13,199 bases of DNA from an uncultured Ruminococcus sp. (lineage in GTDB: Bacteria > Bacillota > Clostridia > Oscillospirales > Ruminococcaceae). Below are positions 6,907 through 13,199 of this stretch, piece by piece (within the stretch, counting starts at the first letter, position 1; the number at the start of each line of letters is the position of its first letter). The position numbers and the translations under genes were made by a program. The DNA lies in NCBI GenBank assembly GCA_902783235.1, contig CACZQG010000071.1, forward strand, positions 1-13,199, given 5' to 3'. The notes under the pieces are model-generated. The model did not search any database and was not told where the DNA came from. It saw only the letters and a list, made by a program, of their open reading frames with translations.

Positions 6907-8328
6907 TTATTGTTTGCCTGTCCAGCAGTAAGAGCAAAGCTGACATTCCGGCTTGCCTACCGCCTTTACCGTACCCTCCAGTGTCTGGAATTCAAGGGAA
7001 GTAAGCTTTAATCTCCTGCATATCTCATCACGCAGAAAAGCTCCCCTTTCGGTATTTGTATCACTGTATTCATTTATATATTTAACGCCTTCAGCACCCT
7101 CACGCTCGTCAATTATCTGTCTTGCTATAAGCTCCAGCTCAGAGGTGCTGCGTGAAAAATTCAGATACTTGCAGCCATACATGATAGGAGGACAAGCAGA
7201 ACGCATATGTACCTCTTTAGCACCATTTTCATAAAGAAATTCCACTGTTTCTCTCATCTGTGTTCCACGGACGATACTGTCATCCACAAACAGCAGCTTC
7301 TTGCCCTCTATAAGCTCGTGAACAGGTATCAGCTTCATTTTGGCAACACGGTTCCTTATAGACTGATTTGTAGGCATGAAGCTTCTCGGCCATGTGGGTG
7401 TATACTTTACAAAGGGTCTTGCAAAGGGAATGCCGCTCTTGTTGGCATAGCCTATGGCATGAGGTATACCCGAATCCGGCACACCACAGACATAGTCCAC
7501 GTCCGGGAGCTTGCCGTTCTTCATATCAGTCTCAGCCATTATCTCTCCGTTGCGTGCTCTCATTACTTCAACGTTCACGCCTTCATAGCAGGCATTGGGA
7601 TAACCGTAGTATGTCCACAGGAAGGTACATATTTTCATATCATCGGTACCCTCCACAAGGATATTATATCCATCCTTGGTGATCTCCGTTATCTCTCCTG
7701 CCTTCAGCTCATGGCAGGTTGTATATCCCAGCTTCTGGTAGGCAAAGGACTCAAAGGAGAAGCAATAGCCGTCCGAGCGTTTTCCTATTATAATAGGCAA
7801 TCGTCCGTACTTGTCCCTGGCACATATTATCCTATCCTTTGTCATAATCACCAGTGACATAGTGCCCTCTATCTTTTCCTGTGCATATCTTATGCCATCA
7901 ATAAAGGAATCCTTCTGTGCGATAAGTGCACCTATAAGTCCTCCGGAATTGATATTACCGCTGCTCATAGTCTCAAAGTTGGCACAGCCATTTTCCAGAA
8001 GCTCAATATAAAGCTGTTCCGCATTGTTGATGATACCTATAGAGCACACTGCGTAAAGTCCCAGCTTGGAACGCACCATAATAGGCTGAGGATCTGTATC
8101 GGATATACAGCCGATGCAAATATTTCCTCTCATTGCTGCAACGTCATGTTCAAATTTTGTTCTGAAAGGTGAATTTTCTATACTGTGGATATTTCTCTGA
8201 AATCCAAGCTCCGGTGAATAGGAGGTCATTCCTCCTCTCCTTGTACCCAGGTGTGAGTGATAGTCTGTTCCAAAAAACACATCCTGTATACAATCGTTTG
8301 CCGATACGGCACCAAAAAATCCGCCCAT
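6907..8328 (-). CDS. purF: PurF-like amidophosphoribosyltransferase with a degenerate glutaminase domain
   Basis: PurF makes phosphoribosylamine from PRPP, the committed step of the pathway. It normally takes ammonia from glutamine through an N-terminal Cys nucleophile. Here the 473-residue protein starts MGGFFGAV, putting Gly where the family has Cys1 (CGVFGI). The usual glutamine-site motifs (YSTxG, HNGxxxN, SDSE) are also replaced (IGCISD, SIGIINN, SGNINSG). The synthase half is well kept: the PRPP motif LLFVDDSIVRGT is at 345-356 and CGVPDSG at 281-287. Cysteines at 234, 386, 465 and 468 align with the four [4Fe-4S] ligands of the Bacillus-type enzyme. GGAG lies 6 bases before the ATG at 8328; the ATG at 8340 has no proper site. 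It occupies the canonical purF place in the operon, so I infer it supplies phosphoribosylamine, perhaps from free ammonia or a partner glutaminase. Confidence 0.9.
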   Translation of the reverse strand: MGGFFGAVSANDCIQDVFFGTDYHSHLGTRRGGMTSYSPELGFQRNIHSIENSPFRTKFEHDVAAMRGNICIGCISDTDPQPIMVRSKLGLYAVCSIGIINNAEQLYIELLENGCANFETMSSGNINSGGLIGALIAQKDSFIDGIRYAQEKIEGTMSLVIMTKDRIICARDKYGRLPIIIGKRSDGYCFSFESFAYQKLGYTTCHELKAGEITEITKDGYNILVEGTDDMKICTFLWTYYGYPNACYEGVNVEVMRARNGEIMAETDMKNGKLPDVDYVCGVPDSGIPHAIGYANKSGIPFARPFVKYTPTWPRSFMPTNQSIRNRVAKMKLIPVHELIEGKKLLFVDDSIVRGTQMRETVEFLYENGAKEVHMRSACPPIMYGCKYLNFSRSTSELELIARQIIDEREGAEGVKYINEYSDTNTERGAFLRDEICRRLKLTSLEFQTLEGTVKAVGKPECQLCSYCWTGKQ

Positions 8329-8453
8329 ATGAAACTCCATTCCGCCGTCGTGAAAATATAAGGTATAGCTGTATCATAATGACACACAAATACATAACTG
8401 CTCAGACGGCTTTGGACAGTCTATGCATGAGTAGGTCAAGGGAAAGGCAATAA

Positions 8454-9173
8454 TCATTTATTGCTCATAAGACGGTTCATGATCTCGTTGTATGCATCCT
8501 CAACGCCGCCCATGTCACGTCTGAATCTGTCCTTATCAAGCTTTTCATGTGTAGTGCTGTCCCAGAAACGGCAGGTATCGGGTGAGATCTCATCTGCTAA
8601 AATGATATCGCCCTTAAAGCGTCCGAATTCAATCTTGAAGTCGATAAGATCAATATTCATCTTCTTGAAAAATCCCAGCATGAATTCATTTACCTTGAAA
8701 GCGTACTCTGTGATCTTTTCGATCTCCTCTTCTGTTGCAAGATCAAGACCCAGCGCATAGTACTTGTTGATAAAAGGATCCCCAAGATCATCGTTCTTGT
8801 AGCTGAATTCCAGAGTAGGTCTCTTTAAGGGAGTACCCTCCTCAATACCCAGCTTTTTGGAAAAGCTGCCTGCTGCCACATTTCTCACAATGACCTCCAG
8901 AGGTACTATCTCCACCTTTTTAACGATAGTTTCCCTGTCGGAGATCTCCTCCACCAGATGTGTGGGAATGCCTTCCTTTTCCAGCAGTCCGAACATATAG
9001 TTTGTCATCTTGTTATTGATGACACCCTTGCCGGTGATAGTACCCTTCTTTTCGCCGTTGAAGGCAGTAGCATCATCCTTGTAATCAACTATAACATAGT
9101 CGGGATTATCTGTTGCAAAAACCTTCTTTGCCTTGCCCTCATAAAGCTGTTCCTTCTTTTCAACATTTGCCAT
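8454..9173 (-). CDS. purC: Phosphoribosylaminoimidazole-succinocarboxamide synthase (SAICAR synthetase)
   Basis: This enzyme joins aspartate to CAIR with ATP, giving SAICAR. It has 239 residues, the usual bacterial size. Motifs seen in order are LYEGKAK at 10-16 (nucleotide-binding strand), [13 protein letters not shown] at 91-103, DFKIEFGR at 178-185 and [13 protein letters not shown] at 193-205. The ATG at 9173 follows GGAGGAAAAGACA, a strong ribosome site. A 52-base spacer separates it from purE upstream. A longer 125-base spacer follows before purF, in which I see no convincing promoter or terminator. PurB, which would cleave SAICAR to AICAR, is not in the window. Confidence 0.97.
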   Translation of the reverse strand: MANVEKKEQLYEGKAKKVFATDNPDYVIVDYKDDATAFNGEKKGTITGKGVINNKMTNYMFGLLEKEGIPTHLVEEISDRETIVKKVEIVPLEVIVRNVAAGSFSKKLGIEEGTPLKRPTLEFSYKNDDLGDPFINKYYALGLDLATEEEIEKITEYAFKVNEFMLGFFKKMNIDLIDFKIEFGRFKGDIILADEISPDTCRFWDSTTHEKLDKDRFRRDMGGVEDAYNEIMNRLMSNK

Positions 9174-9225
9174 TGTCTTTTCCTCCGTTTAAATATATTT
9201 GAAATAAAAATTATTCTGCCCGATC

Positions 9226-9723
9226 TCAGAGCTTTTCTAATTCCTGAGCTATTTTTCTGTCCTTTTCCATGACAGCATCTGCCATTTGCTTTTTCATGTC
9301 TGTAAGCTTCTGTGCCAGCTGCTCATCAGAAAGTGCCAGCATCTGTACTGCTAAAATAGCAGCATTCGCCGCACCGTCTATTGCAACGGTAGCAACAGGT
9401 ATTCCGCTGGGCATCTGTACCGTAGCCAGAAGTGCATCAAGTCCGTCAAGGGTAGAGGACTTTATGGGGATACCTATAACAGGCAGTATCGTATGAGCTG
9501 CCAGTACCCCGCCCAGATGAGCTGCCTTGCCTGCTGCGGATATGATCGCTCCGAAGCCGTTTTTTACAGCATTTTTTGAAAACTCCGCTGCCTCATCGGG
9601 AGTCCTGTGCGCTGACATAACGTGTACCTCGTAAGGAACACCGAAGCTTTTAAGCTTTTCCACGGCACCCTTTACAACAGGCAGATCACTGTCACTGCCC
9701 ATAATGATAGCTACTTTTTTCAT
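9226..9723 (-). CDS. purE: 5-(carboxyamino)imidazole ribonucleotide mutase (AIR carboxylase subunit)
   Basis: This enzyme converts N5-CAIR to CAIR (class I) or carboxylates AIR directly (class II). The 165-residue protein has the family landmarks GSDSDLPV at 9-16, SAHRTP at 37-42 with the catalytic histidine at 39, AGKAAHLGG at 64-72, and [10 protein letters not shown] at 101-110. The sequence looks like the common bacterial class I type, which normally works with PurK, but no purK is in this operon. It is the first gene of the operon; AAAGGTGATCATCA precedes its ATG. The 172 bases upstream contain a candidate structured RNA leader that could control the entire set. Confidence 0.96.
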   Translation of the reverse strand: MKKVAIIMGSDSDLPVVKGAVEKLKSFGVPYEVHVMSAHRTPDEAAEFSKNAVKNGFGAIISAAGKAAHLGGVLAAHTILPVIGIPIKSSTLDGLDALLATVQMPSGIPVATVAIDGAANAAILAVQMLALSDEQLAQKLTDMKKQMADAVMEKDRKIAQELEKL

Positions 9724-9767
9724 TGATGATCACCTTTTCCTTAGCTTTATATTTGCGGTTTGAATCG

Positions 9768-9852
9768 GGAGCAGATCATGATAAGCCGTCCTTATCACGC
9801 TGCAACGGTTTCAATCATCGCATAAGACCCTGCTCCTCTTGGTCATGATCCG
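9768..9852 (-). ncRNA. Candidate structured leader (three-way junction) of the purine operon
   Basis: On the minus strand P1 pairs GGAGCAG (9836-9830) with CTGCTCC (9774-9768). P2 is TGCGATG/CGTTGCA (9822-9816 with 9807-9801, two G-U pairs) with an 8-base loop. P3 is CGTGATAAG/CTTATCATG (9799-9791 with 9785-9777, one G-U) with a 5-base loop. P2 and P3 are separated by one base, giving a compact three-way junction. A competing 10-pair helix joins CGGATCATGA (9852-9843) to TCATGATCTG (9781-9772), overlapping the 3' strands of P1 and P3. The structure ends about 45 bases before the purE ATG. It lacks the purine, ZTP, PRPP/ykkC and THF riboswitch consensus bases as I remember them. A riboswitch-like role is inferred from fold and place only. 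Confidence 0.5.
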
Positions 9853-9859
9853 ATCTCCT

Positions 9860-9871
9860 GCCGTTTACGGC
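9860..9871 (-). other. Small hairpin GCCGT-AA-ACGGC between glycosyltransferase and purE
   Basis: A 5-bp perfect inverted repeat with a 2-base centre (4-bp stem with a TAAA loop in practice) lies just upstream of the leader structure. There is no U-run after it, so it is not a convincing terminator for the glycosyltransferase gene. It may be a subdomain of the leader RNA. Confidence 0.35.
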
Positions 9872-9876
9872 GAAGA

Positions 9877-9893
9877 CATGATGTCACATCATG
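9877..9893. promoter_or_regulatory. 17-bp perfect palindrome CATGATGT-C-ACATCATG, operator candidate
   Basis: Two 8-base arms are exact inverted repeats around a single central base. The site lies two bases past the glycosyltransferase stop codon and 153 bases before the purE start. A one-base centre is poor for an RNA hairpin but typical for a dimeric repressor site. I see no good -35/-10 pair beside it, so the promoter it might control is not identified. Confidence 0.4.
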
Positions 9894-9895
9894 CA

Positions 9896-10870
9896 TTACA
9901 GATCCTTATTGACAGTCCGCTTTATTTTTGTTTCTTCTGTTTCTTTTATGATATATACAGGGCGGCTTTTGGTCTCCAGATAGGTCTTGGACAAATACTG
10001 TCCCAGAATACCCGTACAGAAAAGCTGAAGTCCCCCGATAAAGAATATAGCACATACCGTTGTGGGGAAGCCCTGTACTGCCTCGCCAAAAGCTATGGTC
10101 TTGACTATTACCACCATGATGATGACAAAAGCAATAAGACAGCTTATAACTCCCAGCACAGATGCTATGGCAAGAGGTGCGGTAGAAAAAGCAAATATTC
10201 CTTCAAGGGAATATTTCACCAGACTGGTGAAGGACCATGCTGTAGTACCTGCTGCTCTTTCCACATTTTCATATTCAATATACTTGGTGTCAAATCCCAC
10301 CCAACTGAAAATGCCCTTTGAAAAGCGGTTGTATTCCTTCATTTCAAGAATAGAATCTACCATCTGCCTTGTCATGAACCGGAAATCCTGAGCCCCGTCT
10401 ACGATCTCAGTCTGAGATATCCGGTTCATTATGGAATAGAACTTTCTTGCAAACCAGGATCGTATTTTCGATTCCCCTTTGCGGCTGACTCTCCTTGTAG
10501 TCGCACAGTCATAGCCATGATTTTTCACATAGTCATACATTTTCGGTATGAATTTCGGGGGATGCTGAAGATCCGCATCCATTATCACAACGTAATCTCC
10601 CTTAGCATTTTCCAGGCCGGCAAACATACCTGCCTCCTTACCGAAATTTCGGGAAAATGATATATACCTGACAGACTTGTCCTTTGCCGCCAGGTCACGG
10701 AGCATGGCAAGAGTACGATCCTTAGAGCCGTCGTTGATAAACAGGTACTCAAATTCCAGCTCCTTATTATCATTCTGCATCTGCCCCGTTACTTTTTTTA
10801 TCTCCTCGTAAAATAACGGCAGTACCTCCTGTTCGTTATAACAAGGAACAATGATCGAAATTAGTTCCAT
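9896..10870 (-). CDS. Membrane-anchored family 2 glycosyltransferase (GtrB/DPM1-like)
   Basis: It probably transfers a sugar from a nucleotide sugar to a polyprenyl phosphate carrier at the cytoplasmic membrane. The 324-residue protein has the GT2 GT-A fold marks PCYNE at 9-13, NDGSKDRT at 46-53, the metal-binding DAD in MDADLQHPP at 97-105, and QDFRFM at 161-166. Two C-terminal membrane segments follow at about 231-258 and 268-291, as in GtrB (bactoprenol glucosyltransferase) proteins. The ATG at 10870 has AAGGAG 7-8 bases upstream. The ATG at 10897 sits at the predicted transcription start and was rejected. No GtrA flippase or acceptor transferase is next to it. It shares strand with the purine operon and has no clear terminator, so read-through into purE is possible. 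The exact sugar is unknown. Confidence 0.88.
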   Translation of the reverse strand: MELISIIVPCYNEQEVLPLFYEEIKKVTGQMQNDNKELEFEYLFINDGSKDRTLAMLRDLAAKDKSVRYISFSRNFGKEAGMFAGLENAKGDYVVIMDADLQHPPKFIPKMYDYVKNHGYDCATTRRVSRKGESKIRSWFARKFYSIMNRISQTEIVDGAQDFRFMTRQMVDSILEMKEYNRFSKGIFSWVGFDTKYIEYENVERAAGTTAWSFTSLVKYSLEGIFAFSTAPLAIASVLGVISCLIAFVIIMVVIVKTIAFGEAVQGFPTTVCAIFFIGGLQLFCTGILGQYLSKTYLETKSRPVYIIKETEETKIKRTVNKDL

Positions 10871-10901
10871 AAAAAAGCTCCTTACATAAACATACATTTA
10901 T

Positions 10902-10930
10902 ATCATACACCAAAAACGGTAAAATTGCAA
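10902..10930 (-). promoter_or_regulatory. Predicted sigma-A promoter of the glycosyltransferase gene
   Basis: On the minus strand TTGCAA (10930-10925) and TATGAT (10907-10902) are separated by exactly 17 bases. Transcription would start near 10895, about 25 bases before the chosen ATG. This supports the downstream start codon. Confidence 0.6.
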
Positions 10931-11020
10931 GTGAAATTATGCATTTATGGAAAAAAATGTCCCATATTTTTAATTTTATTTATTTTTTAACTTATTAAAT
11001 AGTTCAATAATACAATTCAC

Positions 11021-11049
11021 TTGATTTTTTTACTATGATATGGTATAAT
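11021..11049 (+). promoter_or_regulatory. Predicted sigma-A promoter of the methionyl-tRNA-synthetase-like gene
   Basis: TTGATT (11021-11026) and a perfect TATAAT (11044-11049) are separated by 17 bases, with an extended -10 TG at 11041-11042. Transcription would start near 11056, leaving a leader of about 50 bases, too short for a T-box. Confidence 0.7.
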
Positions 11050-11065
11050 AATATTTATTATTGTA
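11044..11065. promoter_or_regulatory. Inverted repeat over the -10 box and start site of the synthetase-like gene
   Basis: TATAATAATA (11044-11053) and TATTATTGTA (11056-11065) are inverted repeats with nine of ten positions matching and a TT centre. It could be a repressor site or merely an effect of AT-rich composition. Confidence 0.3.
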
Positions 11066-11105
11066 TGGTAACATCTTTACCAAATTACCGAAAGGACTTG
11101 AAAAA

Positions 11106-13124
11106 ATGTCTGATGATAAAAAGCAGAAAAAGAATTTTGAGATACCCCGTCCCCAGTTTCCCAAACGTGCTGTTATAACAGGCGGTATGCCATACGGCAA
11201 TAAGGAGCTGCACTTCGGCCATGTAGGGGGTATGCTGGTATTTGCTGATACCTATGCAAGATTTCTTCGTGACCGTATAGGCAAGGATAACGTTATATTC
11301 GTCAGCGGTACTGACTGCTATGGCTCCCCTATTGCCGAAAGCTGGAGACAGAAGGCAGAAAAAGGCGAGTTTGAAGGCTCACTGGAGGACTTTGTCCGCC
11401 ACAATCACCAAAAGCAGAAAAATACACTGAATTCCTATGGTATCTCCCCGAATCTCTTTGCAGCCTCGGGTCTGGACAGAGCAAAGGAAGTCCATGCAGA
11501 ATATACTCTTGAATTTCTAAACTCCCTGTATGAAAAGGGTCAGCTGGAACAGCGCTCCACTATGCAGTTTTTCGATGAAAAGGCAGGAGTATTCCTAAAC
11601 GGCAGGCAGGTAGTGGGAAAATGCCCGGTAGACGGCTGTACATCCGAAAAAGGTTATGCGGATGAGTGTGATATGGGTCACCAGTATATGCCCGAAAATC
11701 TCATAGACCCTGTAAGTACTCTGACAGGCGAAAGACCTACTATGAAGCCTGTCACTAACTGGTACTTCAAGCTGTGCGATTATCAGGAGCTTATGCAGCA
11801 GTGGGTGGAAACACTCAAAAAGAGAAAGGACGTTCGTCCCGTAGTATGGAAGACTATCGACGAATTCCTAAAGCCCCCTGTTATATATGTTAAAAGGGAA
11901 TTTGAAGAAAAGTATTTCTCCCTTAAAGATTCAATGCCGCAGCATGAATACCTGGAGGAAAAAAAGAAGCCTTCGTTTACCATAGAATTTAAGAAGCTGT
12001 CTGACTGTGACAAGGCCTGTGCGATCCTTACCCAAAACGGGATACGCTACAGGACCGGTAAAACACTTGTCCCCTTCAGACTCACCGGCAATATTGAATG
12101 GGGTGTTCCGGCACCTGTTTTTCAGGATGAAAAAGGGCTTACCGTATGGGTATGGCCGGAGTCCCTCTGGGCACCTATATCCTTTACCAAGACCTATCTG
12201 GAGCAGTCCGGAAAGGATCCCGAGGACTGGAAAAAATACTGGTGCAGCAAGGAATCTACTGTATATCAGTTTATAGGTCAGGATAATATCTATTTTTATG
12301 GCATAGCAGAGCCTGCAATGTGGATGGCTCAACAGCAGTCGGAGACAAAGACAGCAGATCCGGAAGACGGTGAGCTGCAAATGCCCATAATAGTTGCAAA
12401 TCATCATATCCTTTTCCTTGATAAAAAAGCATCCAGCTCGGGACAGGTAAAGCCGCCTATGGCTGATGACCTTTTAGAGCATTATACTCCCGAGCAGCTG
12501 CGTATGCACTGGCTGGGACTGGGTCTGGGTCAGCGTTCTGTAAGCTTTATGCCCAAGCCATATAATCCGGATGCAAAACCCGATGATGCAGATCCCGTCG
12601 TAAAGGACGGACTGCTGCTTTCCAATGTATATAACCGTATCATCAGAACAGCTTTCTATACAAATCAAAAGCATTTCGGTGATGTGCTCCCCCAGTGCGA
12701 ACCGGAGGAAAAATTCAAAGAGGACGCAAAAAAAGCAGTACTGGAATACGAGAGATATATGGCAAAATTCGCCTTTCACCAGTGTACCTATGTACTTGAC
12801 AGCTATATAAGAAACACCAGCAAATACATGGCAAAAAGTCTCAAGCCCGATGAGCAGTCGCCCGAGGAGCTAAAGCAGACACTTGCAAATCTTTTCTACA
12901 TGATAAGAATAACTGCTGTACTGCTTCACCCAATGGCACCCTTCGGTACAGAAAAGCTGCGTGAGTACTTACAGGTGGACGAACGTATATGGTCATGGGA
13001 TACCATTTTTGAGCCCCTCACCTTCTTCACAGAAAAGGAACATAAGTTAAAATTCCTTCCTCCCAGAACAGACTTCTTCACACGCCATGAAAGTCAGTTT
13101 GCTTCCGGCAGTGACGAGGAATAA
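11106..13124 (+). CDS. Methionyl-tRNA-synthetase-like class I aminoacyl-tRNA ligase, atypical signatures
   Basis: MetRS charges tRNA-Met with methionine in the cytosol. The 672-residue protein has the class I Rossmann start ITGGMPYGNKELHFGHV, with HFGH (36-39) for HIGH. A zinc knuckle has Cys173, Cys178, Cys188 and His192. GNIEWGVPAP at 328-337 and FIGQDNIYFY at 389-398 match MetRS core regions. The classical FIGKD...FH is changed (Lys to Gln, His to Tyr), and the KMSKS loop reads KKASSSG at 440-446. A segment at about 261-327 looks like an insertion compared with ordinary MetRS. The helical anticodon-binding domain follows (about 505-625). The C-terminal EMAPII-type tRNA-binding domain seen in many Firmicutes MetRS is absent. 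AAAGGA lies 9 bases before the ATG at 11106; a TTG at 11061 has no such site. It may be a second, divergent MetRS or a related enzyme; substrate is not certain. Confidence 0.8.
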   Translation: MSDDKKQKKNFEIPRPQFPKRAVITGGMPYGNKELHFGHVGGMLVFADTYARFLRDRIGKDNVIFVSGTDCYGSPIAESWRQKAEKGEFEGSLEDFVRHNHQKQKNTLNSYGISPNLFAASGLDRAKEVHAEYTLEFLNSLYEKGQLEQRSTMQFFDEKAGVFLNGRQVVGKCPVDGCTSEKGYADECDMGHQYMPENLIDPVSTLTGERPTMKPVTNWYFKLCDYQELMQQWVETLKKRKDVRPVVWKTIDEFLKPPVIYVKREFEEKYFSLKDSMPQHEYLEEKKKPSFTIEFKKLSDCDKACAILTQNGIRYRTGKTLVPFRLTGNIEWGVPAPVFQDEKGLTVWVWPESLWAPISFTKTYLEQSGKDPEDWKKYWCSKESTVYQFIGQDNIYFYGIAEPAMWMAQQQSETKTADPEDGELQMPIIVANHHILFLDKKASSSGQVKPPMADDLLEHYTPEQLRMHWLGLGLGQRSVSFMPKPYNPDAKPDDADPVVKDGLLLSNVYNRIIRTAFYTNQKHFGDVLPQCEPEEKFKEDAKKAVLEYERYMAKFAFHQCTYVLDSYIRNTSKYMAKSLKPDEQSPEELKQTLANLFYMIRITAVLLHPMAPFGTEKLREYLQVDERIWSWDTIFEPLTFFTEKEHKLKFLPPRTDFFTRHESQFASGSDEE

Positions 13125-13150
13125 TAAACAGGCAATATAACTCACGACTT

Positions 13151-13179
13151 ATGACCGCCGCATCAATGGCGGCGGTCAT
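13151..13179 (+). terminator. GC-rich hairpin after the synthetase-like gene
   Basis: ATGACCGCCGC (13151-13161) pairs perfectly with GCGGCGGTCAT (13169-13179) around a 7-base loop, 26 bases after the stop codon. The following CTTAGTCTTTC is only moderately T-rich, so termination may be partial. The arms could also serve a converging gene beyond the window. Confidence 0.65.
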
Positions 13180-13199
13180 CTTAGTCTTTCAGTGGGGGA

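Noticed and set aside
7207..7857. Plus-strand reading frame of 216 codons opposite purF
   Set aside because: It is antisense to purF and its translation has no recognisable domain.
8329..8453. Internal promoter or terminator in the 125-base purC-purF spacer
   Set aside because: TTGACC has no -10 partner at proper spacing; only a weak distant 6-base pairing (GCCGTC/GACGGC) was found.
9724..9895. Known purine, ZTP, PRPP (ykkC) or THF riboswitch ahead of purE
   Set aside because: The conserved bases I remember for these classes are absent on either strand, although the fold is riboswitch-like. An Rfam scan would settle it.
9839..10321. Plus-strand reading frame of 160 codons across the leader and glycosyltransferase 3' end
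   Set aside because: Its translation is Cys/Tyr/Lys-rich with no domain; it overlaps a well-supported minus-strand gene and has no promoter or ribosome site.
11056..11105. T-box leader of the synthetase-like gene
   Set aside because: Only about 50 bases separate the predicted start site from the ATG, and no T-box bulge sequence or terminator is present.
1..13199. CRISPR array, tRNA or rRNA genes, transposase, phage genes
   Set aside because: No regular spaced repeats, no cloverleaf or rRNA sequence recognised, and no such proteins among the supported genes.

Overview
The window looks like a chromosomal segment of a Ruminococcus-like member of the Clostridia (Bacillota). The grounds are the strong AGGAG-type ribosome binding sites, AT-rich promoters, the compact gene order and the flavour of the proteins. 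Genus is an inference; no rRNA or other marker is present.

Most of it (about 1.8-9.9 kb, minus strand) is one purine biosynthesis operon, read from high to low coordinates as purE, purC, purF, purM, purN, an archaeal-type IMP cyclohydrolase (purO), a stand-alone AICAR formyltransferase (purH C-terminal half) and purD. From purF to purD the genes are 10-27 bases apart. Together they cover the PRPP-to-phosphoribosylamine, GAR, FGAR, AIR, CAIR and SAICAR steps and the last two steps to IMP. FGAM synthetase (purL/Q/S), purB and purK are not here and must lie elsewhere if the pathway is complete. Two steps are done in an unusual way. The PurF has an intact synthase half and Fe-S cysteines but no glutaminase cysteine. 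The usual bifunctional PurH is replaced by two separate proteins.

The 172 bases between the upstream glycosyltransferase and purE hold a palindrome, a small hairpin and a compact three-way-junction RNA candidate with a competing alternative helix. This resembles a riboswitch-type leader, but I could not match it to a class I know.

Downstream of purD (0-1.8 kb) is an AMP-forming acyl-CoA ligase gene on the same strand. It is bracketed by two oppositely oriented copies of a small foldback repeat (MITE-like). The full 179-bp copy overlaps the purD stop codon. The other copy, at the left edge of the window, is an internally deleted short form.

At the right (9.9-13.2 kb), a membrane-anchored family 2 glycosyltransferase (minus) and a methionyl-tRNA-synthetase-like gene (plus) diverge from a 235-bp AT-rich region with a recognisable promoter for each. 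The synthetase-like protein departs from the classical family signatures at several active-site positions. It ends in a GC-rich hairpin terminator. No intergenic stretch in the window exceeds 300 bases.
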